From Kribbella monticola (GTDB lineage Bacteria > Actinomycetota > Actinomycetes > Propionibacteriales > Kribbellaceae), in assembly GCF_003261635.1 (NCBI RefSeq), contig NZ_QFXK01000003.1:1-64000 (forward strand): a stretch of DNA of 64,000 bases. Direction: 5' to 3'. A model generated the notes under the pieces. It had not been told where the DNA came from. It did no database searches and was given only the letters and a program-made list of their open reading frames with translations. Positions 40,916 to 51,589 of this stretch are shown here, piece after piece. Within the stretch, counting starts at the first letter, position 1; each line of letters starts with the position of its first letter. The position numbers and the translations under genes were made by a program.

Positions 40916-42790
40916 ATGACGATCCAGAACGACGGTACGAGCCGGCGGCGGCTGCTTCAGGCCGGTGCCGCCGGCGTCGGCGCGCTCGGGGTCGGCGCTC
41001 TGCCGGGCGCCCTCTCACCGGCCTCCGCCAGTACGACGGCCGGCGCCTCGACGATGGACGACAGCGCCTTGGTCACCACGAGCGCGGCCGCGCGGCGTAC
41101 CGGGAATCCGGACAGCCCGCGCTTCACGCTCGCGGTCGTGCCGGACACGCAGTACTTGTTCGACACCGATCGGGGCGATCCCGCGCCGTTGACCGCGAGC
41201 TTCGAGTATCTGATCGAGCAGCGCGCCGCCGACAACATCGTCTTCACCGCGCATCTGGGCGACGTGGTGGAGAACGCGCTCGCGCTGGAGTTCGCCCAGG
41301 CCGGTCCTGTGTTCGACGTACTCGACCGCGCCCGCATGCCGTACTCCGTGCTCGCGGGCAACCACGACATCGACGGCCGCACCGACGACCAGCGCGGCGA
41401 TACGCCGTACCTGCAGACGTTCGGGCCGCACCGGTTCCGCAGATCGAGCACGTACGGCGGTTCGACGCCGGACGGGTACAACTCGTACCACGTGTTCCGC
41501 GCGGCCGGCCGGCAATGGTTGCTGCTGGCAATGGACTGGCGGCCGTCGGACGCCGGCTTCGCCTGGGCCCGCAAGGTGATCGCCGAGCACCCTCGGATGC
41601 CCGTCATCCTGACCATCCACGAGCTCGTGTACGCCGACGCGGGCGACCCGGTCGCGAGGTTCTCCGATCACGGCAACCGCGTCTGGGAACAACTTGTCGA
41701 CGGCAACGACCAGATCTTCCTCACCCTGAACGGCCACTTCTGGCCGTCCGGCCGCGTGGTCCGGCAGAACAAGGCCGGTCACGACGTGCACCTGCACATC
41801 ACCAACTACCAGGACCGGTACTACGGCGGCTCGGCGATGATCCGCCTCTACCACTTCGACCTGGCGCGCAACACGATCGACGTCGAGACCATCTCGCCGT
41901 GGATCATTGACCAGGAGCCGGCCCGGCGCAGCCTGCTCGCCGAGGGCGAAGTCGAACTCACCGACGAGACCAACCGCTTCTCCGTACCGCTCGACTTCGC
42001 CGCCCGCTTCGCCGGGTTCGACCCGCGGCCGGTCCGTCCGGAACGCCCGGCCCGCGAACTGGTCATCCCCGGCACGCTTGCGTACTGGCGACTCGACGGA
42101 GCCGTTGGCAGCAAGGTGATCGACCGGTCCGGGCGCGGCAACGACCTCACGCCGGTCCTGCTGCCGGACAGTCCCGCCGACAGCCTGAAGCCTTCGACCG
42201 ACCATCACCCGGACCAGCCCGCGCACGCGAGCTGGATATTTGCCGGCGGCAAGGATCCTGCGCGCGGCGGCTACCTCCGTACTGCGGACAACGCGCCGCT
42301 GAACCGGCAGGCCTTCCGCACCGGCTACACGATCGAAGCCTTCGTCAAACTCGCCGACGACGGCGCCGACCACGCCTGGGAGGGGCTGCTCAGCCGACTC
42401 GGTACCGGCGCCGACGTCGGGAAAACGGGCAGCGACCCGTTCGAGCCGGTCGCCAAGCTCGGCTTCTCCGGCGGTCGCCAGGTCCAGTGGGCGGTCTACC
42501 CGCTCGACCAGAACGACACCTTCACCAACTGGGGCCACGAACAACTCGCCGGCCGCTGGTTCCACCTGGCAGTCGTCAACGACGGCAAACACAGCACCCT
42601 GTACGTCGACTCGTCGGAACTCCTCCGCAATCCGGCAACCCCCTCGAACGGCCTCAGCACCACCGGCGCCCCCTGGCTCCTAGGCGCCGGCCACTACGCC
42701 AACACCATCGACCAGGGCTTCGCCGGCTGGATAGGCGACATCCGCATCGTCGACCATGCCCTGAAGCCGAACCAGTTCCTCACTGCATAA
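40916..42790 (+). CDS. Tat-exported metallophosphoesterase with LamG domain
   Basis: A 624-residue exported protein. A twin-arginine signal is evident (SRRRLLQAGAAGVGALG). The calcineurin-like phosphoesterase core covers residues about 60-320: VPDTQYLFDTD, HLGDVVENA, AGNHDID and a later HELVYADAGD. These supply the metal-binding Asp/His/Asn set. The C-terminal third (residues about 385-624) is LamG/concanavalin-like: GTLAYWRLDGA, FVKLADDGADHAWEGLLSR, GWIGDIRIVDHALK. It probably acts on an extracellular phosphoester bound to a glycan. GGAGGCTCTGA precedes the ATG. Confidence 0.9.
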   Translation: MTIQNDGTSRRRLLQAGAAGVGALGVGALPGALSPASASTTAGASTMDDSALVTTSAAARRTGNPDSPRFTLAVVPDTQYLFDTDRGDPAPLTASFEYLIEQRAADNIVFTAHLGDVVENALALEFAQAGPVFDVLDRARMPYSVLAGNHDIDGRTDDQRGDTPYLQTFGPHRFRRSSTYGGSTPDGYNSYHVFRAAGRQWLLLAMDWRPSDAGFAWARKVIAEHPRMPVILTIHELVYADAGDPVARFSDHGNRVWEQLVDGNDQIFLTLNGHFWPSGRVVRQNKAGHDVHLHITNYQDRYYGGSAMIRLYHFDLARNTIDVETISPWIIDQEPARRSLLAEGEVELTDETNRFSVPLDFAARFAGFDPRPVRPERPARELVIPGTLAYWRLDGAVGSKVIDRSGRGNDLTPVLLPDSPADSLKPSTDHHPDQPAHASWIFAGGKDPARGGYLRTADNAPLNRQAFRTGYTIEAFVKLADDGADHAWEGLLSRLGTGADVGKTGSDPFEPVAKLGFSGGRQVQWAVYPLDQNDTFTNWGHEQLAGRWFHLAVVNDGKHSTLYVDSSELLRNPATPSNGLSTTGAPWLLGAGHYANTIDQGFAGWIGDIRIVDHALKPNQFLTA

Positions 42791-42801
42791 GCGCAGATGA
42801 G

Positions 42802-43464
42802 CTACCGCAGGAGTGAACGGATGAGCTCGGCCTGCGCCGGGAGGAGGGCCAGCTCTTCCGGGGTAAGAGTGACGTTGTTACCGCGGGAGTCCAGGGCGGC
42901 GTCGAGGCCCGGCGTGGGGTCGATGGAGTTGGCGAGATAGGTCGCCAACGACTCGCGGAGGAGTGGAGAGAGGGTGGCCCAGCCCGGGTCCAGTGCTACT
43001 TGGGCGAAAATGATCGCTGTCATGGCGATGTCGAACTCCGGCGGGCCCTCTTCCGCGTTCCGCCAGTCGATCACGACGGGACCGTCGGCGGTCTGGATCA
43101 CGTTGTAGGGGTGGAGATCGCCGTGCATGACGACGAGGCCGGGGGTGCCGCTCGGGGGTGGGATCGCGTGGAGGCGGCGGTGCAGGTCGGCGTGGAGGCG
43201 GCCTAGTTCGACCGCGGTGATGTCGCCTGCCAGCGCTGCGTCGGCGAAGGTCGGGCCGGTGAGGCGCTGGATGACCATGTCGGCACCGTCGACCTGGCGG
43301 ACGGCCGGCACCGGGTAGTCGTACTTCGCGACCCAGCGCATGAAATCGGCCTCGTCGCGCACCGGATAACCGTTGCGATACCGCCGCAGCACCCACGCGT
43401 CGTCGATCGAGTAGACATCCGCGTCCCGCCCCGAGGCGAACGGCTCCGCGTCGGCTGGGATCAC
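42802..43464 (-). CDS. Aminoglycoside phosphotransferase-family kinase
   Basis: A 220-residue protein with the APH/choline kinase catalytic core: VVMHGDLHPYNVI (Brenner motif with the catalytic Asp) and VVIDWRNAEEGPPEFD (metal-binding Asp). An N-terminal lobe has GRDADVYSIDDAWVLRR. It is shorter than resistance APHs, and the substrate could be any hydroxylated small molecule. The start is uncertain: GTG 43464 lies 1 bp after the miaB stop, while TTG 43473 would overlap it. It is probably co-transcribed with miaB. Confidence 0.85.
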   Translation of the reverse strand: MIPADAEPFASGRDADVYSIDDAWVLRRYRNGYPVRDEADFMRWVAKYDYPVPAVRQVDGADMVIQRLTGPTFADAALAGDITAVELGRLHADLHRRLHAIPPPSGTPGLVVMHGDLHPYNVIQTADGPVVIDWRNAEEGPPEFDIAMTAIIFAQVALDPGWATLSPLLRESLATYLANSIDPTPGLDAALDSRGNNVTLTPEELALLPAQAELIRSLLR

Positions 43465-43465
43465 G

Positions 43466-44956
43466 TCAGCCAACTTGGCAGCCGCCCGTGGCGGGTTCGA
43501 GCGGGGCGGGCTTCACGCCGATCTGCGGCATCCCGAGCATCACGCCGGGCGAAGCAGCCGACGATGTGGCCGGCGCGTCTTGCAGGCGCTCCCACGCGTC
43601 GCCTGCGCGAGTACGCCGTACGGAGCCGAAGACGTCCGCGACCAGGTGATGCGGAGCGGCGTACGTGACCTCGACGGTCGCCATGTCGCCAGGACGCGGC
43701 TTCTCGACACCCTCGGGCAGCGCGAAGTGGACCAGCCGGTTGTCCTGCGCGCGCCCGGACAGCCGGTGGGTCGCGGCGTCCTTCCGCCCCTCCCCCTCGG
43801 CAACGAGCACCTCGAGCGACCGGCCGACGATCGCCTTGTTCTCGGCCCAGGCCATCTCTTCCTGCAAAGCAACGAGCCGCTCGTAGCGGTCCTGTACTAC
43901 GTCGCGCGGCACCTGGTCCTCCATCGACTCCGCCGGAGTGCCGGGCCGCTTGGAGTACTGGAAGGTGAACGCGCCCGCGAACCGCGCCTGCCGGACCACG
44001 TCGAGCGTGCCCTGGAAGTCCTCTTCGGTCTCCCCGGGGAAGCCGACGATGATGTCGGTCGTGATCGCCGCCTCGGGCATCGCCGCGCGCACGTCCTCGA
44101 TGATCTTCAGGTAGCGATCGCGACGGTACGAACGGCGCATCGACTTGAGGATCTGGTCGGAGCCGGACTGCAGCGGCATGTGCAGCGACGGCATCACGTT
44201 CGGCGTCTCGGCCATCGCCTCGATCACGTCCGCGGTGAAGTCGCGCGGATGCGGCGAGGTGAACCGGACCCGCTCGAGCCCCTCGATGCCGCCACAGGCG
44301 CGGAGCAGCTTGGAGAAGGCGTAGCGGTCGCCGAACTCCACGCCGTACGAGTTGACGTTCTGGCCGAGCAGCGTCACCTCGAGCACGCCTTCGGCAACGA
44401 GTGCCTCGACCTCGGCGAGTACGTCGCCCGGCCGGCGGTCCTTCTCGCGGCCGCGGAGCGCGGGGACGATGCAGAACGTGCAGGTGTTGTTGCAGCCGAC
44501 ACTGACCGAGACCCAGGCGGAGTACGGCGACTCGCGGCGGGTCGGCAGCGTCGACGGGAACACGTCGAGCGACTCCAGGATCTCGACCTGGGACTCCTCG
44601 GCGATCCGGGCCCGTTCCAGCAGCACCGGCAGCGAACCGATGTTGTGGGTGCCGAACACGACGTCCACCCAGGGCGCCTTCTTGGTGATGGTCGCCTTGT
44701 CCTTCTGCGCCAGGCAGCCGCCGACCGCGATCTGCATCCCCGGCTTCTTGGCCTTCACCGGCGCGAGATGACCGAGGTTGCCGTACAGCTTGTTGTCGGC
44801 GTTCTCCCGGACCGCGCAGGTGTTGAACACGACCACATCGGCCTGGTCACCCTCGGGCGCACGGACATAGCCCGCGTCCTCCAGCAGCCCGCGCAGGCGC
44901 TCGGAGTCGTGGACGTTCATCTGACACCCGTAGGTGCGGACCTCATATGTACGCAT
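43466..44956 (-). CDS. miaB: tRNA-2-methylthio-N6-dimethylallyladenosine synthase
   Basis: A 496-residue radical-SAM methylthiotransferase acting on i6A37 of tRNA. The UPF0004 domain has its three cluster cysteines ([20 protein letters not shown]). The SAM cluster motif is [10 protein letters not shown]-terminal TRAM domain follows ([15 protein letters not shown] to [15 protein letters not shown]). MiaA, which makes its substrate, is encoded downstream at 38533-39522. A proline-rich extension of about 45 residues follows TRAM. ATG 44956 is chosen; a GTG three codons earlier is possible. It converges with no gene; the APH-like gene follows at 1 bp. Confidence 0.96.
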   Translation of the reverse strand: MRTYEVRTYGCQMNVHDSERLRGLLEDAGYVRAPEGDQADVVVFNTCAVRENADNKLYGNLGHLAPVKAKKPGMQIAVGGCLAQKDKATITKKAPWVDVVFGTHNIGSLPVLLERARIAEESQVEILESLDVFPSTLPTRRESPYSAWVSVSVGCNNTCTFCIVPALRGREKDRRPGDVLAEVEALVAEGVLEVTLLGQNVNSYGVEFGDRYAFSKLLRACGGIEGLERVRFTSPHPRDFTADVIEAMAETPNVMPSLHMPLQSGSDQILKSMRRSYRRDRYLKIIEDVRAAMPEAAITTDIIVGFPGETEEDFQGTLDVVRQARFAGAFTFQYSKRPGTPAESMEDQVPRDVVQDRYERLVALQEEMAWAENKAIVGRSLEVLVAEGEGRKDAATHRLSGRAQDNRLVHFALPEGVEKPRPGDMATVEVTYAAPHHLVADVFGSVRRTRAGDAWERLQDAPATSSAASPGVMLGMPQIGVKPAPLEPATGGCQVG

Positions 44957-44988
44957 AACAGCCACCAAGCCTACGTCGTACGGCGGTC

Positions 44989-46536
44989 TCAGTCGGCACC
45001 GACCAGTCGCACAGCCGGGACGTCGTAGGCGACCAGGAAGCTCTGGCCCGGGCCGGCTGAGGCGCCACGGGTCGCGTTGCCGTTCCGGACCAGCAGCGAA
45101 GCCGTCTGCTTCCCGGTCCGCGACACCCACGAGGTGACCTGGATCGCCCGCTCGTCCTGGTCGGCGTGGGACAGGAACGGGTTGTGGACGTTCGGCTTGC
45201 TGAAGACCAGCAGGCCGCCGTTGTCGACGTACATCCCGACGATGTCGCCTGGAACGTCCTTCTTCCACAGCTGGTCGCCACTGCCGGCGTCGACGGCCGT
45301 GAGGGTGCCGCCGCTGCGGTAGACGATCTCGTCGGACCCAGCCACCGCCGGCTCGTCACCGGTGGAGATGGTCAGGCCGCCGATCGACCGCCAACTGCCG
45401 TCCTTCAGCGACACCGTCCGCGCATTCCCGCCCTCCAGCAGGTACGCCCGTTCGGGGGTGAGCTGAAGGGTGCCTGCGTACTCCGTGTCCATCCCCTGCA
45501 GACAGGGCATTCCCGAGGTCGCGACCGTCTGCTTGCCGTCGCGGAAACCGAGCAGCTGGCAGTTGTCATCGACCTTCTCCGCGATCACGGTCAGATCACC
45601 CTGCAAGCCGAGCGCGCTCAGCGGCTGGATAAGGTGCCGGTTCAGCTCACGGCCGTCGGCAGCGGACCGGATGACGTACTCGCGGCGCTCCTTGTCCACC
45701 TGACGCAGCCCCACCACCACGGACGGCAACGCCGGGACCGTACGGCGGAAGATGCGGGTCCGCCCTGCCAAGTTCTCGGCCGCCCGGTAGTCCTGCTGCG
45801 TCCAGACGGTCTTGCCCGTCTTGTCGACGCCGGTCCAGGTACAGGGCTTGGCCTCACTCAACTCCCTGAACTTGCAGTCCGCGAGCACGACCAGCCCCTC
45901 GGACGCCGCCACGACAGGCGTGAAGTAGCCGAGCGAGCCGATCGCCCCGCGACCTTTGAAGGATTTGGCCCAGAGCTTCTCGCCGTCGCGGGCGTAGTAG
46001 GTCAGGTTGCCCCCGCCCTCGGCGGAGGCCGACCAGCCGACGACCGAACCGTCGGCAGCGACCGCCGTCTTTTCGTACCGGGCTGCCGGATAGCTGGCAA
46101 CGAACCGGCCCGTCGACTTCTCGTAGGACCGCAGCGGCTGCTCGGCGCTCAAAAGATAAATACGGTCACCGATCGCCCAGACCGAGATTCCGCTCATCAT
46201 CGGCACCCGATCGTCCAGCGATGCGGACCACTTGACGCCGGATCGGCTCTGACCGTCCAGAGCCGCCCGCGGAACCGCGATCGCAACCACCAGCACAACA
46301 ACCGCGGCTAGCAACCCGGCAGACCAGAGAATCAGCCGCCGCGACGTGCGCCGCCGGACGATTTCAGCGGCCAGGAGGACGATCAGAGGTGCGCAGAGCA
46401 GCAGACCCAGGACGTAGAGGACCGGTCGCGGTACGGCGATCGCCCACCCCACGGCGCCGAGGCCTACCAACGCGAGGATCCCCAGAAAGATTGCCCGCCC
46501 ACGAGCGACCAGTTGAAACTTCACCCGGCAGAGCAT
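44989..46536 (-). CDS. Membrane-anchored PQQ-type beta-propeller protein
   Basis: A 515-residue protein with three N-terminal membrane helices ([58 protein letters not shown]). An exported PQQ-like beta-propeller follows ([62 protein letters not shown]). Such propellers serve as scaffolds or binding platforms; no quinoprotein active-site residues are evident. It lies 32 bp upstream of miaB on the same strand. The start is uncertain among ATG 46536 and nearby GTGs, as none has a strong ribosome binding site. Confidence 0.75.
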   Translation of the reverse strand: MLCRVKFQLVARGRAIFLGILALVGLGAVGWAIAVPRPVLYVLGLLLCAPLIVLLAAEIVRRRTSRRLILWSAGLLAAVVVLVVAIAVPRAALDGQSRSGVKWSASLDDRVPMMSGISVWAIGDRIYLLSAEQPLRSYEKSTGRFVASYPAARYEKTAVAADGSVVGWSASAEGGGNLTYYARDGEKLWAKSFKGRGAIGSLGYFTPVVAASEGLVVLADCKFRELSEAKPCTWTGVDKTGKTVWTQQDYRAAENLAGRTRIFRRTVPALPSVVVGLRQVDKERREYVIRSAADGRELNRHLIQPLSALGLQGDLTVIAEKVDDNCQLLGFRDGKQTVATSGMPCLQGMDTEYAGTLQLTPERAYLLEGGNARTVSLKDGSWRSIGGLTISTGDEPAVAGSDEIVYRSGGTLTAVDAGSGDQLWKKDVPGDIVGMYVDNGGLLVFSKPNVHNPFLSHADQDERAIQVTSWVSRTGKQTASLLVRNGNATRGASAGPGQSFLVAYDVPAVRLVGAD

Positions 46537-47033
46537 AGGTGGGCTGCGGGGTCCCACTGCCTGTAGGCGAGCGCGCGTCTCGCCCACGCCGCCGCCTACG
46601 GGCGCTCCGGCGTCGAGCCCTTCGGCATCCGGCTCCGACCCAGCAGGTGCGCAGCCTTACTCGTCGTCTGCAAGATGTGTTGGCTCAGGCCGCCGAACGC
46701 CTCCGAAGCGGGGAGGTCTTACGGGCACGGCTGCTCCGCGGCCGATGTAGGCCGACGTCCTTGACAGTCGAGTCCCATGTCGATGTCGTCTGCCACCATC
46801 GCCACTCGCCTGTCTTTCGTTCAAGCAACGGATGGTTGGCTGGCAAACCCAGCCACGCACCCACTCAGCAGGCGACGCAGGCGCCCGCGCCCCAGGGCGG
46901 GTGGGAGCCAGACATCGAAGGACGCGACGCAGGAGCGCCCGCCGGCGACGGGGTGGGGGTGGAGTTAGCACTACCCGTGATCGGGGTTCTGCGACTCCTG
47001 TTGCGAGCGGTCCGCGCCACAACACTGGAACCC
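46537..47033. other. Long intergenic region without a clear gene
   Basis: About 500 bp between the divergent propeller and amidohydrolase genes. One plus-strand frame stays open into the amidohydrolase and includes a helix-like stretch (VRSLTRRLQDVLAQAAERLRSG, around 46640-46710). It lacks a start with a ribosome binding site and its surroundings look non-coding. No tRNA, repeat or recognisable riboswitch is seen. It may hold two promoters and a decayed gene fragment. Confidence 0.3.
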
Positions 47034-48593
47034 ATGAACAGTTCTCGTCGTCAATTTCTCGCTCGTAGCGCCGCCGGGGTCGCAGTGGTTGCCGGTGGCT
47101 CCTTCTCCGCAAACTCCTCCGCCGCCGCCATCTCCCCCGCCGCTGCCACTTCCGGCATCAGCACGCGCAATCAGCGTGGTACCCGGATCACCGCGTTGAC
47201 CGATGTCACCGTCATCGACGTGGTCAGCGGGAGGCGGGACAAGCATCAGACTGTGTTGATCAGCGGCGATCGGATCATCGGAGTCGGCCGGTTGCCGGTG
47301 CCGCGTGGTGCTATTGAGCTCAATCTGTCCGGCAAGTTCGTCATCCCTGGGCTTGCCGATATGCACGTTCATTCGCTCGGCGATAAGCACGTCTCGCCGC
47401 CGCTCTACCTGGCGAACGGGCTCACCACGGTCCGCGAGATGGCCGCCCCGGACCCCGTTCTGTACGACTGGCGTGATCGGATCGAGGCGGGCACCCTGCT
47501 CGGACCGCGGATGGTTGTGGCGAGTCAGATCATCGACGGCGACCCGACCTTGTGGGACCCGAACCTGCTGCACGTGCTGGTGGTGAAGGACGAGGCAGGC
47601 GCGCGGGCCGCAGTACGGCTGGTGAAAGGCGAGGGCGCCGACTTCGTCAAGGTGTACTCGCGACTCAGCCCCACGGCGTACCGGGCTATTCTCGACGAGG
47701 CGAAGAAGCAGGGACTCACCGTGCACGGGCATGCGCCCGACCAGGTGTCGATCAAGCAGGTCAGCGCCGCCGGGCAGCGCAGCATCGAGCACATCCACTC
47801 GCTGGCGTTGTCTGTGTCGACTCGCGAGGCCGACGTACGCCGTATGCAGCGCGCCATCACCGTCAAGACCGGCGACTACAACGGCTGGTTCCGCCAGATG
47901 CACCCGATCGAGTGGATCGCCGCGAACACCTATAGCCCCGCACGGGCGGCCGACGTGTTCGGCACGCTCCGGCGCAACCGGACCCGAGTCACGCCGACGC
48001 TGACCATGCACCACGCGCTGGACCTGCCCGACTTCACCGGTCCGGATCCGGCGACGCTGAAGTACCTCAGTGAGGACTCGATCGGGACGTTCGAGTACGT
48101 GATGGACACGCTCTACAAGGCGAACCGCGGTGCCGAGGAGATCGCGCACCAGCAGCAGATGTGGGAGTACCGGCAACGATTCGTCCGCGAGTTGTTCGCA
48201 CACGACGTACCGGTCCTTGCCGGCACAGACACCGGTACGCCGTACTCCGTACCCGGCTTCGCCCTGCACGACGAACTCGAGTTGCTCGTCGGCGCCGGCG
48301 CATCGACGAGGCAGGCGCTGGCCGCTGCGACGATCGAGCCCGCGCGATTCCTCGGGCTGAACACCGGTACGGTCGAGCCGCGGAAGCTCGCCGACCTCGT
48401 CGTACTCGACGCGGACCCGCTGCAGGACATCCGCAACACCCGGCGGATCCACTCGGTCATCACTCGGGGCCGGGTCATCTCTCCCGCTGCCCGGCAGAAG
48501 ATGCTCGCCGACGTCGAGACCGCGGTGAAGCAGCCTCCCTCGGCCGCCGCGATCGCCACCGGCGGCTGCTGCGGAACCAGCCGCCCCGCTTGA
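47034..48593 (+). CDS. Tat-exported amidohydrolase-family protein
   Basis: A 519-residue metal-dependent hydrolase. A twin-arginine signal (SSRRQFLARSAAGVAVVAGG) sends it out of the cytoplasm. The amidohydrolase barrel is complete: GLADMHVHSLGD supplies the HxH metal site, KVYSRLSP near the catalytic Lys, HGHAPDQ and EHIHS the next histidines, and AGTDTG the Asp. The end (RKLADLVVLDADPLQDI) is typical of imidazolonepropionase/prolidase-like members. The substrate is unknown; related enzymes cleave dipeptides or cyclic amides. The tail has a GGCCGTS cysteine pair. Confidence 0.9.
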   Translation: MNSSRRQFLARSAAGVAVVAGGSFSANSSAAAISPAAATSGISTRNQRGTRITALTDVTVIDVVSGRRDKHQTVLISGDRIIGVGRLPVPRGAIELNLSGKFVIPGLADMHVHSLGDKHVSPPLYLANGLTTVREMAAPDPVLYDWRDRIEAGTLLGPRMVVASQIIDGDPTLWDPNLLHVLVVKDEAGARAAVRLVKGEGADFVKVYSRLSPTAYRAILDEAKKQGLTVHGHAPDQVSIKQVSAAGQRSIEHIHSLALSVSTREADVRRMQRAITVKTGDYNGWFRQMHPIEWIAANTYSPARAADVFGTLRRNRTRVTPTLTMHHALDLPDFTGPDPATLKYLSEDSIGTFEYVMDTLYKANRGAEEIAHQQQMWEYRQRFVRELFAHDVPVLAGTDTGTPYSVPGFALHDELELLVGAGASTRQALAAATIEPARFLGLNTGTVEPRKLADLVVLDADPLQDIRNTRRIHSVITRGRVISPAARQKMLADVETAVKQPPSAAAIATGGCCGTSRPA

Positions 48594-48615
48594 CCAACAG
48601 GGAACGACAGGACAG

Positions 48616-48650
48616 CAGGACGGCTCGCCTCGAGAGAGCGAGCCGTCCTG
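48616..48650. terminator. Bidirectional terminator hairpin
   Basis: A perfect 13-bp stem CAGGACGGCTCGC / GCGAGCCGTCCTG with a 9-nt loop, between the convergent amidohydrolase and propeller genes. Confidence 0.85.
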
Positions 48651-48661
48651 GCTGGAGTGAC

Positions 48662-51334
48662 TCAGGCCGGCGGGGTGATGCTCCAGATCCCGCGGCCGTG
48701 AGTTGCGGCGTACACCCGGCCGTCAGGCCCGGCTTCGATGTCCATCACGGTTGTCGTCGGCGCACCGTTGCCCAGGACCTGCCAGTTCGTCGCACCCGGC
48801 GCCCGGTAGAAGGTCGCCAGGTCGGACCCGACCACCAGCGCACCGTTCGCCAGTTGCTTGACCGCGCTGGTCGGGATATCGGGCAGGTTCGCCGAGATGT
48901 CCGTCCAGGTCGCGCCGCCGTCCTTGGTCTCGAAGACGTGGCCGACACCCGCACCCGGTCCCTCGGTGAAGCGGCGGGAGAACCCGTTCACCGCGACGTA
49001 CGCGTGCTGACCCGACGCCGGATCGATCCCTACCCCGGCGAGGTACCGGTTCGGGAAGGTGCCGGGAAGCGTGACCTGGTGCCAGCTGCCACCCGCGTTG
49101 GTCGCCAGCCCGCGAGCGAACCCGGCGTTGTTGCACGGACCGCACCAGCTCACCCAGCCGACGCCGCCGCGCATCGCGACCGCGGTCGCCGAGTGACCCG
49201 CGCCGAGGTCGAACGCCTTGGTCCACTCCGAGGCGCTCCGCATCCCCCAGCCCTTGGTGGAGGTGTAGACGTACTGACCACCGGCGATGAACCCGCTGGA
49301 GTTCGCCGAGTCGATCGCGACCGGCGCGATGAACCGCGGCGCCGGGTCACCCGGGTCCAGACTCCACGAACTCGCCTGGTCGATACTCAACGCACCCGGG
49401 TTCAGCGCGCAGTTGTTGGTGATCTTGACCGCCAGCGACGTGTACTCCTGGAGCTGGTTGCACCCGTTCTGCGGGTCGGCCGCGCCGTCACCGCCGTCAC
49501 CACCGAAGTTCGAGCCCATCTCGGTTTCGCTGGTGCTGCCGTCGGGCTTGACCGAGAACAGGTTCGAGACTCCGTTGTCCTGCAGACCGCCGGAGACCAC
49601 GACGCCGCCGTTCTTGGTGTCCTTGCCGACGGACACCGAGTAGTACTGCAGCGCGTCCATGGTCCCGTCGTCGGTGAGCGACGACCAGTCGGTGGCGTTC
49701 TTGTTCGCGTTGATCTGACCGTTCACCGGGCGCCGGTAGAGACCGCCGTCGTTGCCGACGAACACGACCGGCTTGCCTCCCGCCGTACCGACGGCAACGG
49801 AGTGCTGGTCCGAGTGTGGGGTCATCGGGCACGTGTTCTTCGCGTCCGAGATGTCCCAGCAGCCGAAGCCGAAGTTCCAGTACGGGCCGATTGTCGCCCA
49901 GTGCGAGCCGGCGTCGGTGGTCTCGAAGACCTCTTCCAGACCGGCCCAGACGTGGTCGGCGTTGGCCGGGTCGACGGCGAGGAACTGGTTGTACCAGGCC
50001 TGTACGCCGACGGCGTAGCCCTTGCGGCTCAGTGCGGAGCCGCTGTTGTGCAGGATCTGCGGATCCGCGATCTTGTTCCACGGACCGGCCGGACTGCCGG
50101 TCTTCGACACGAAGATGCCGGCCAGGCTGGTGCTGCCGTTGATCTTGCTCGGCTGCTGCACCAGCGCGTACAACCGGTCGCCGGTCTTGGAGAACGCGAA
50201 GGTCGTGTAGCCGACGTCGGTGCTGTTCTTGATACCGCCGAGGACGACGTTCAGCCGCTTCCAGCTCGACGGACCGGCAGTGAAGTCGTTCGTCTCGTAG
50301 AAGCCGTTGTAGGTGTCGCCCGACCGCCAGCCGATCGCGGCGATCACGTGCTTGGGGTTCTTCGGGTCGATCGCGATGTCGTTGACGATGTTCTTGTACG
50401 CCGCGTTGGTGGCGCCACCCGTCTGGGTTCCGGCCGGCACCAGCACGTTGCCGGCGTCGTCCTTGATCTCGGGCATGAAGTCCGGGTTCGGGTAGAACGC
50501 GACCTTCCAGGCGCCCGCCTTGGTCGACGCGTCGTGGTACCAGACACCGCGGTTGGTCGCGGCGAACACCTGGCCGCCACCCCAGCGCAGCCGGCCGACC
50601 GTGGTCGACTCGAGTTCCTTGCCACCGACCCGGTCCGACGGAGCGAAGACGCCCGAGGTCGGATTAGCCAGGCGATAGACGCCCGACCCGACGTACGACG
50701 TACCGCCGGTGTTGGCCTCGCCGGTCGCATACCAGAGCGATCCGTCCCCGGCCAGTTGCAGGTCACCGCCGCTCAGTGAGGGCAGGGAGTCGCTCAGCGG
50801 GGTCCAGTTGCCGCCGCCCGCGCTCGAGCGCCAGACGCCACCGTTCGCGCCGGCGGCGTACACGTGGTTCGAGTTGTCGGCGGCGAGGCCGGTGATCCGG
50901 CCGGTCACGTGCCCGGCGCCACCACTGGAGTTCGAATACCAGTCGCGGTAGCGCGGGTCGTCCGCGTTGTAGGGAACCTTGGTGACGTCGCTCCAGGTCC
51001 CGGCCGTGTGCTGCATCGCGGTCAGCTGGGCGAAGGCCGCGGAGTACGCGCCCGGGGCAACGATTCCCGGTGCCGTTCGAGCCTGCTCGAACTCGTCGGC
51101 GATGGTGAACGCTTCCTTGGACTCGCTCTGCATCTCCGACGGGTTGCCGCCGGCGATCATCAGCGCCTTCTCCATCACCGCCGCGTTGTAGTGCTTGTCG
51201 GCCCACTGATGTTTGAGCCACTCCTCCTTGAGTTCGTACCGGCCGGCATAGCCGCCCACGCCGGCGGCGACAAGCCCCACACCGAGGACACCTGCCAGGA
51301 TCTTTCGAGTACGTCCGGTCAGCGAGATACGCAT
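48662..51334 (-). CDS. Secreted or membrane-anchored multi-propeller protein (sialidase/VPS10-like)
   Basis: An 890-residue protein with an N-terminal membrane helix or uncleaved signal (ILAGVLGVGLVAAGVGGYAG). The rest is built of Asp-box-like propeller blades: GGVWRSSAGGGNWTPLSDSLP, VFETTDAGSHWATIG, GHVFETKDGGATWTDISANLP and a final VYAATHGRGIWSI. Such repeats occur in sialidases, xyloglucanases and photosystem-assembly-type propellers; no catalytic residues of glycosidases are obvious. ATG 51334 is chosen since GGAGAG lies 6 nt upstream; an ATG five codons earlier has none. Expression is probably monocistronic. Confidence 0.8.
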   Translation of the reverse strand: MRISLTGRTRKILAGVLGVGLVAAGVGGYAGRYELKEEWLKHQWADKHYNAAVMEKALMIAGGNPSEMQSESKEAFTIADEFEQARTAPGIVAPGAYSAAFAQLTAMQHTAGTWSDVTKVPYNADDPRYRDWYSNSSGGAGHVTGRITGLAADNSNHVYAAGANGGVWRSSAGGGNWTPLSDSLPSLSGGDLQLAGDGSLWYATGEANTGGTSYVGSGVYRLANPTSGVFAPSDRVGGKELESTTVGRLRWGGGQVFAATNRGVWYHDASTKAGAWKVAFYPNPDFMPEIKDDAGNVLVPAGTQTGGATNAAYKNIVNDIAIDPKNPKHVIAAIGWRSGDTYNGFYETNDFTAGPSSWKRLNVVLGGIKNSTDVGYTTFAFSKTGDRLYALVQQPSKINGSTSLAGIFVSKTGSPAGPWNKIADPQILHNSGSALSRKGYAVGVQAWYNQFLAVDPANADHVWAGLEEVFETTDAGSHWATIGPYWNFGFGCWDISDAKNTCPMTPHSDQHSVAVGTAGGKPVVFVGNDGGLYRRPVNGQINANKNATDWSSLTDDGTMDALQYYSVSVGKDTKNGGVVVSGGLQDNGVSNLFSVKPDGSTSETEMGSNFGGDGGDGAADPQNGCNQLQEYTSLAVKITNNCALNPGALSIDQASSWSLDPGDPAPRFIAPVAIDSANSSGFIAGGQYVYTSTKGWGMRSASEWTKAFDLGAGHSATAVAMRGGVGWVSWCGPCNNAGFARGLATNAGGSWHQVTLPGTFPNRYLAGVGIDPASGQHAYVAVNGFSRRFTEGPGAGVGHVFETKDGGATWTDISANLPDIPTSAVKQLANGALVVGSDLATFYRAPGATNWQVLGNGAPTTTVMDIEAGPDGRVYAATHGRGIWSITPPA

Positions 51335-51589
51335 GACACTCTCCGACATATTTCGGCGGGGCGCCGTTGGTCTGGCGGCGCTCCCGTAGCACACAGCCGC
51401 TCGGACCATACGTCCGGGGTGCGCTCAACGGTAGGGATCGCGGCGACGAGAGACGGAACAAAGGGAAATCCTGCACGATCGTTCGGTGCGTAACCAATCG
51501 GTCACTCAACGGCACCTCGGTCGCAGATCGTTACCTCCGTGGGACCCCGCAGCCGTGCGGCTCACCCCCGGCTCCGATAAGTTCTCGCC

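Noticed and set aside
46539-47033. Extension of the amidohydrolase frame upstream
   Set aside because: The Tat signal peptide begins at 47034, which must be the N-terminus.
48161-50779. Long plus-strand frame opposite the propeller gene
   Set aside because: It overlaps two recognised genes and lacks any domain; an antisense by-product of high GC.
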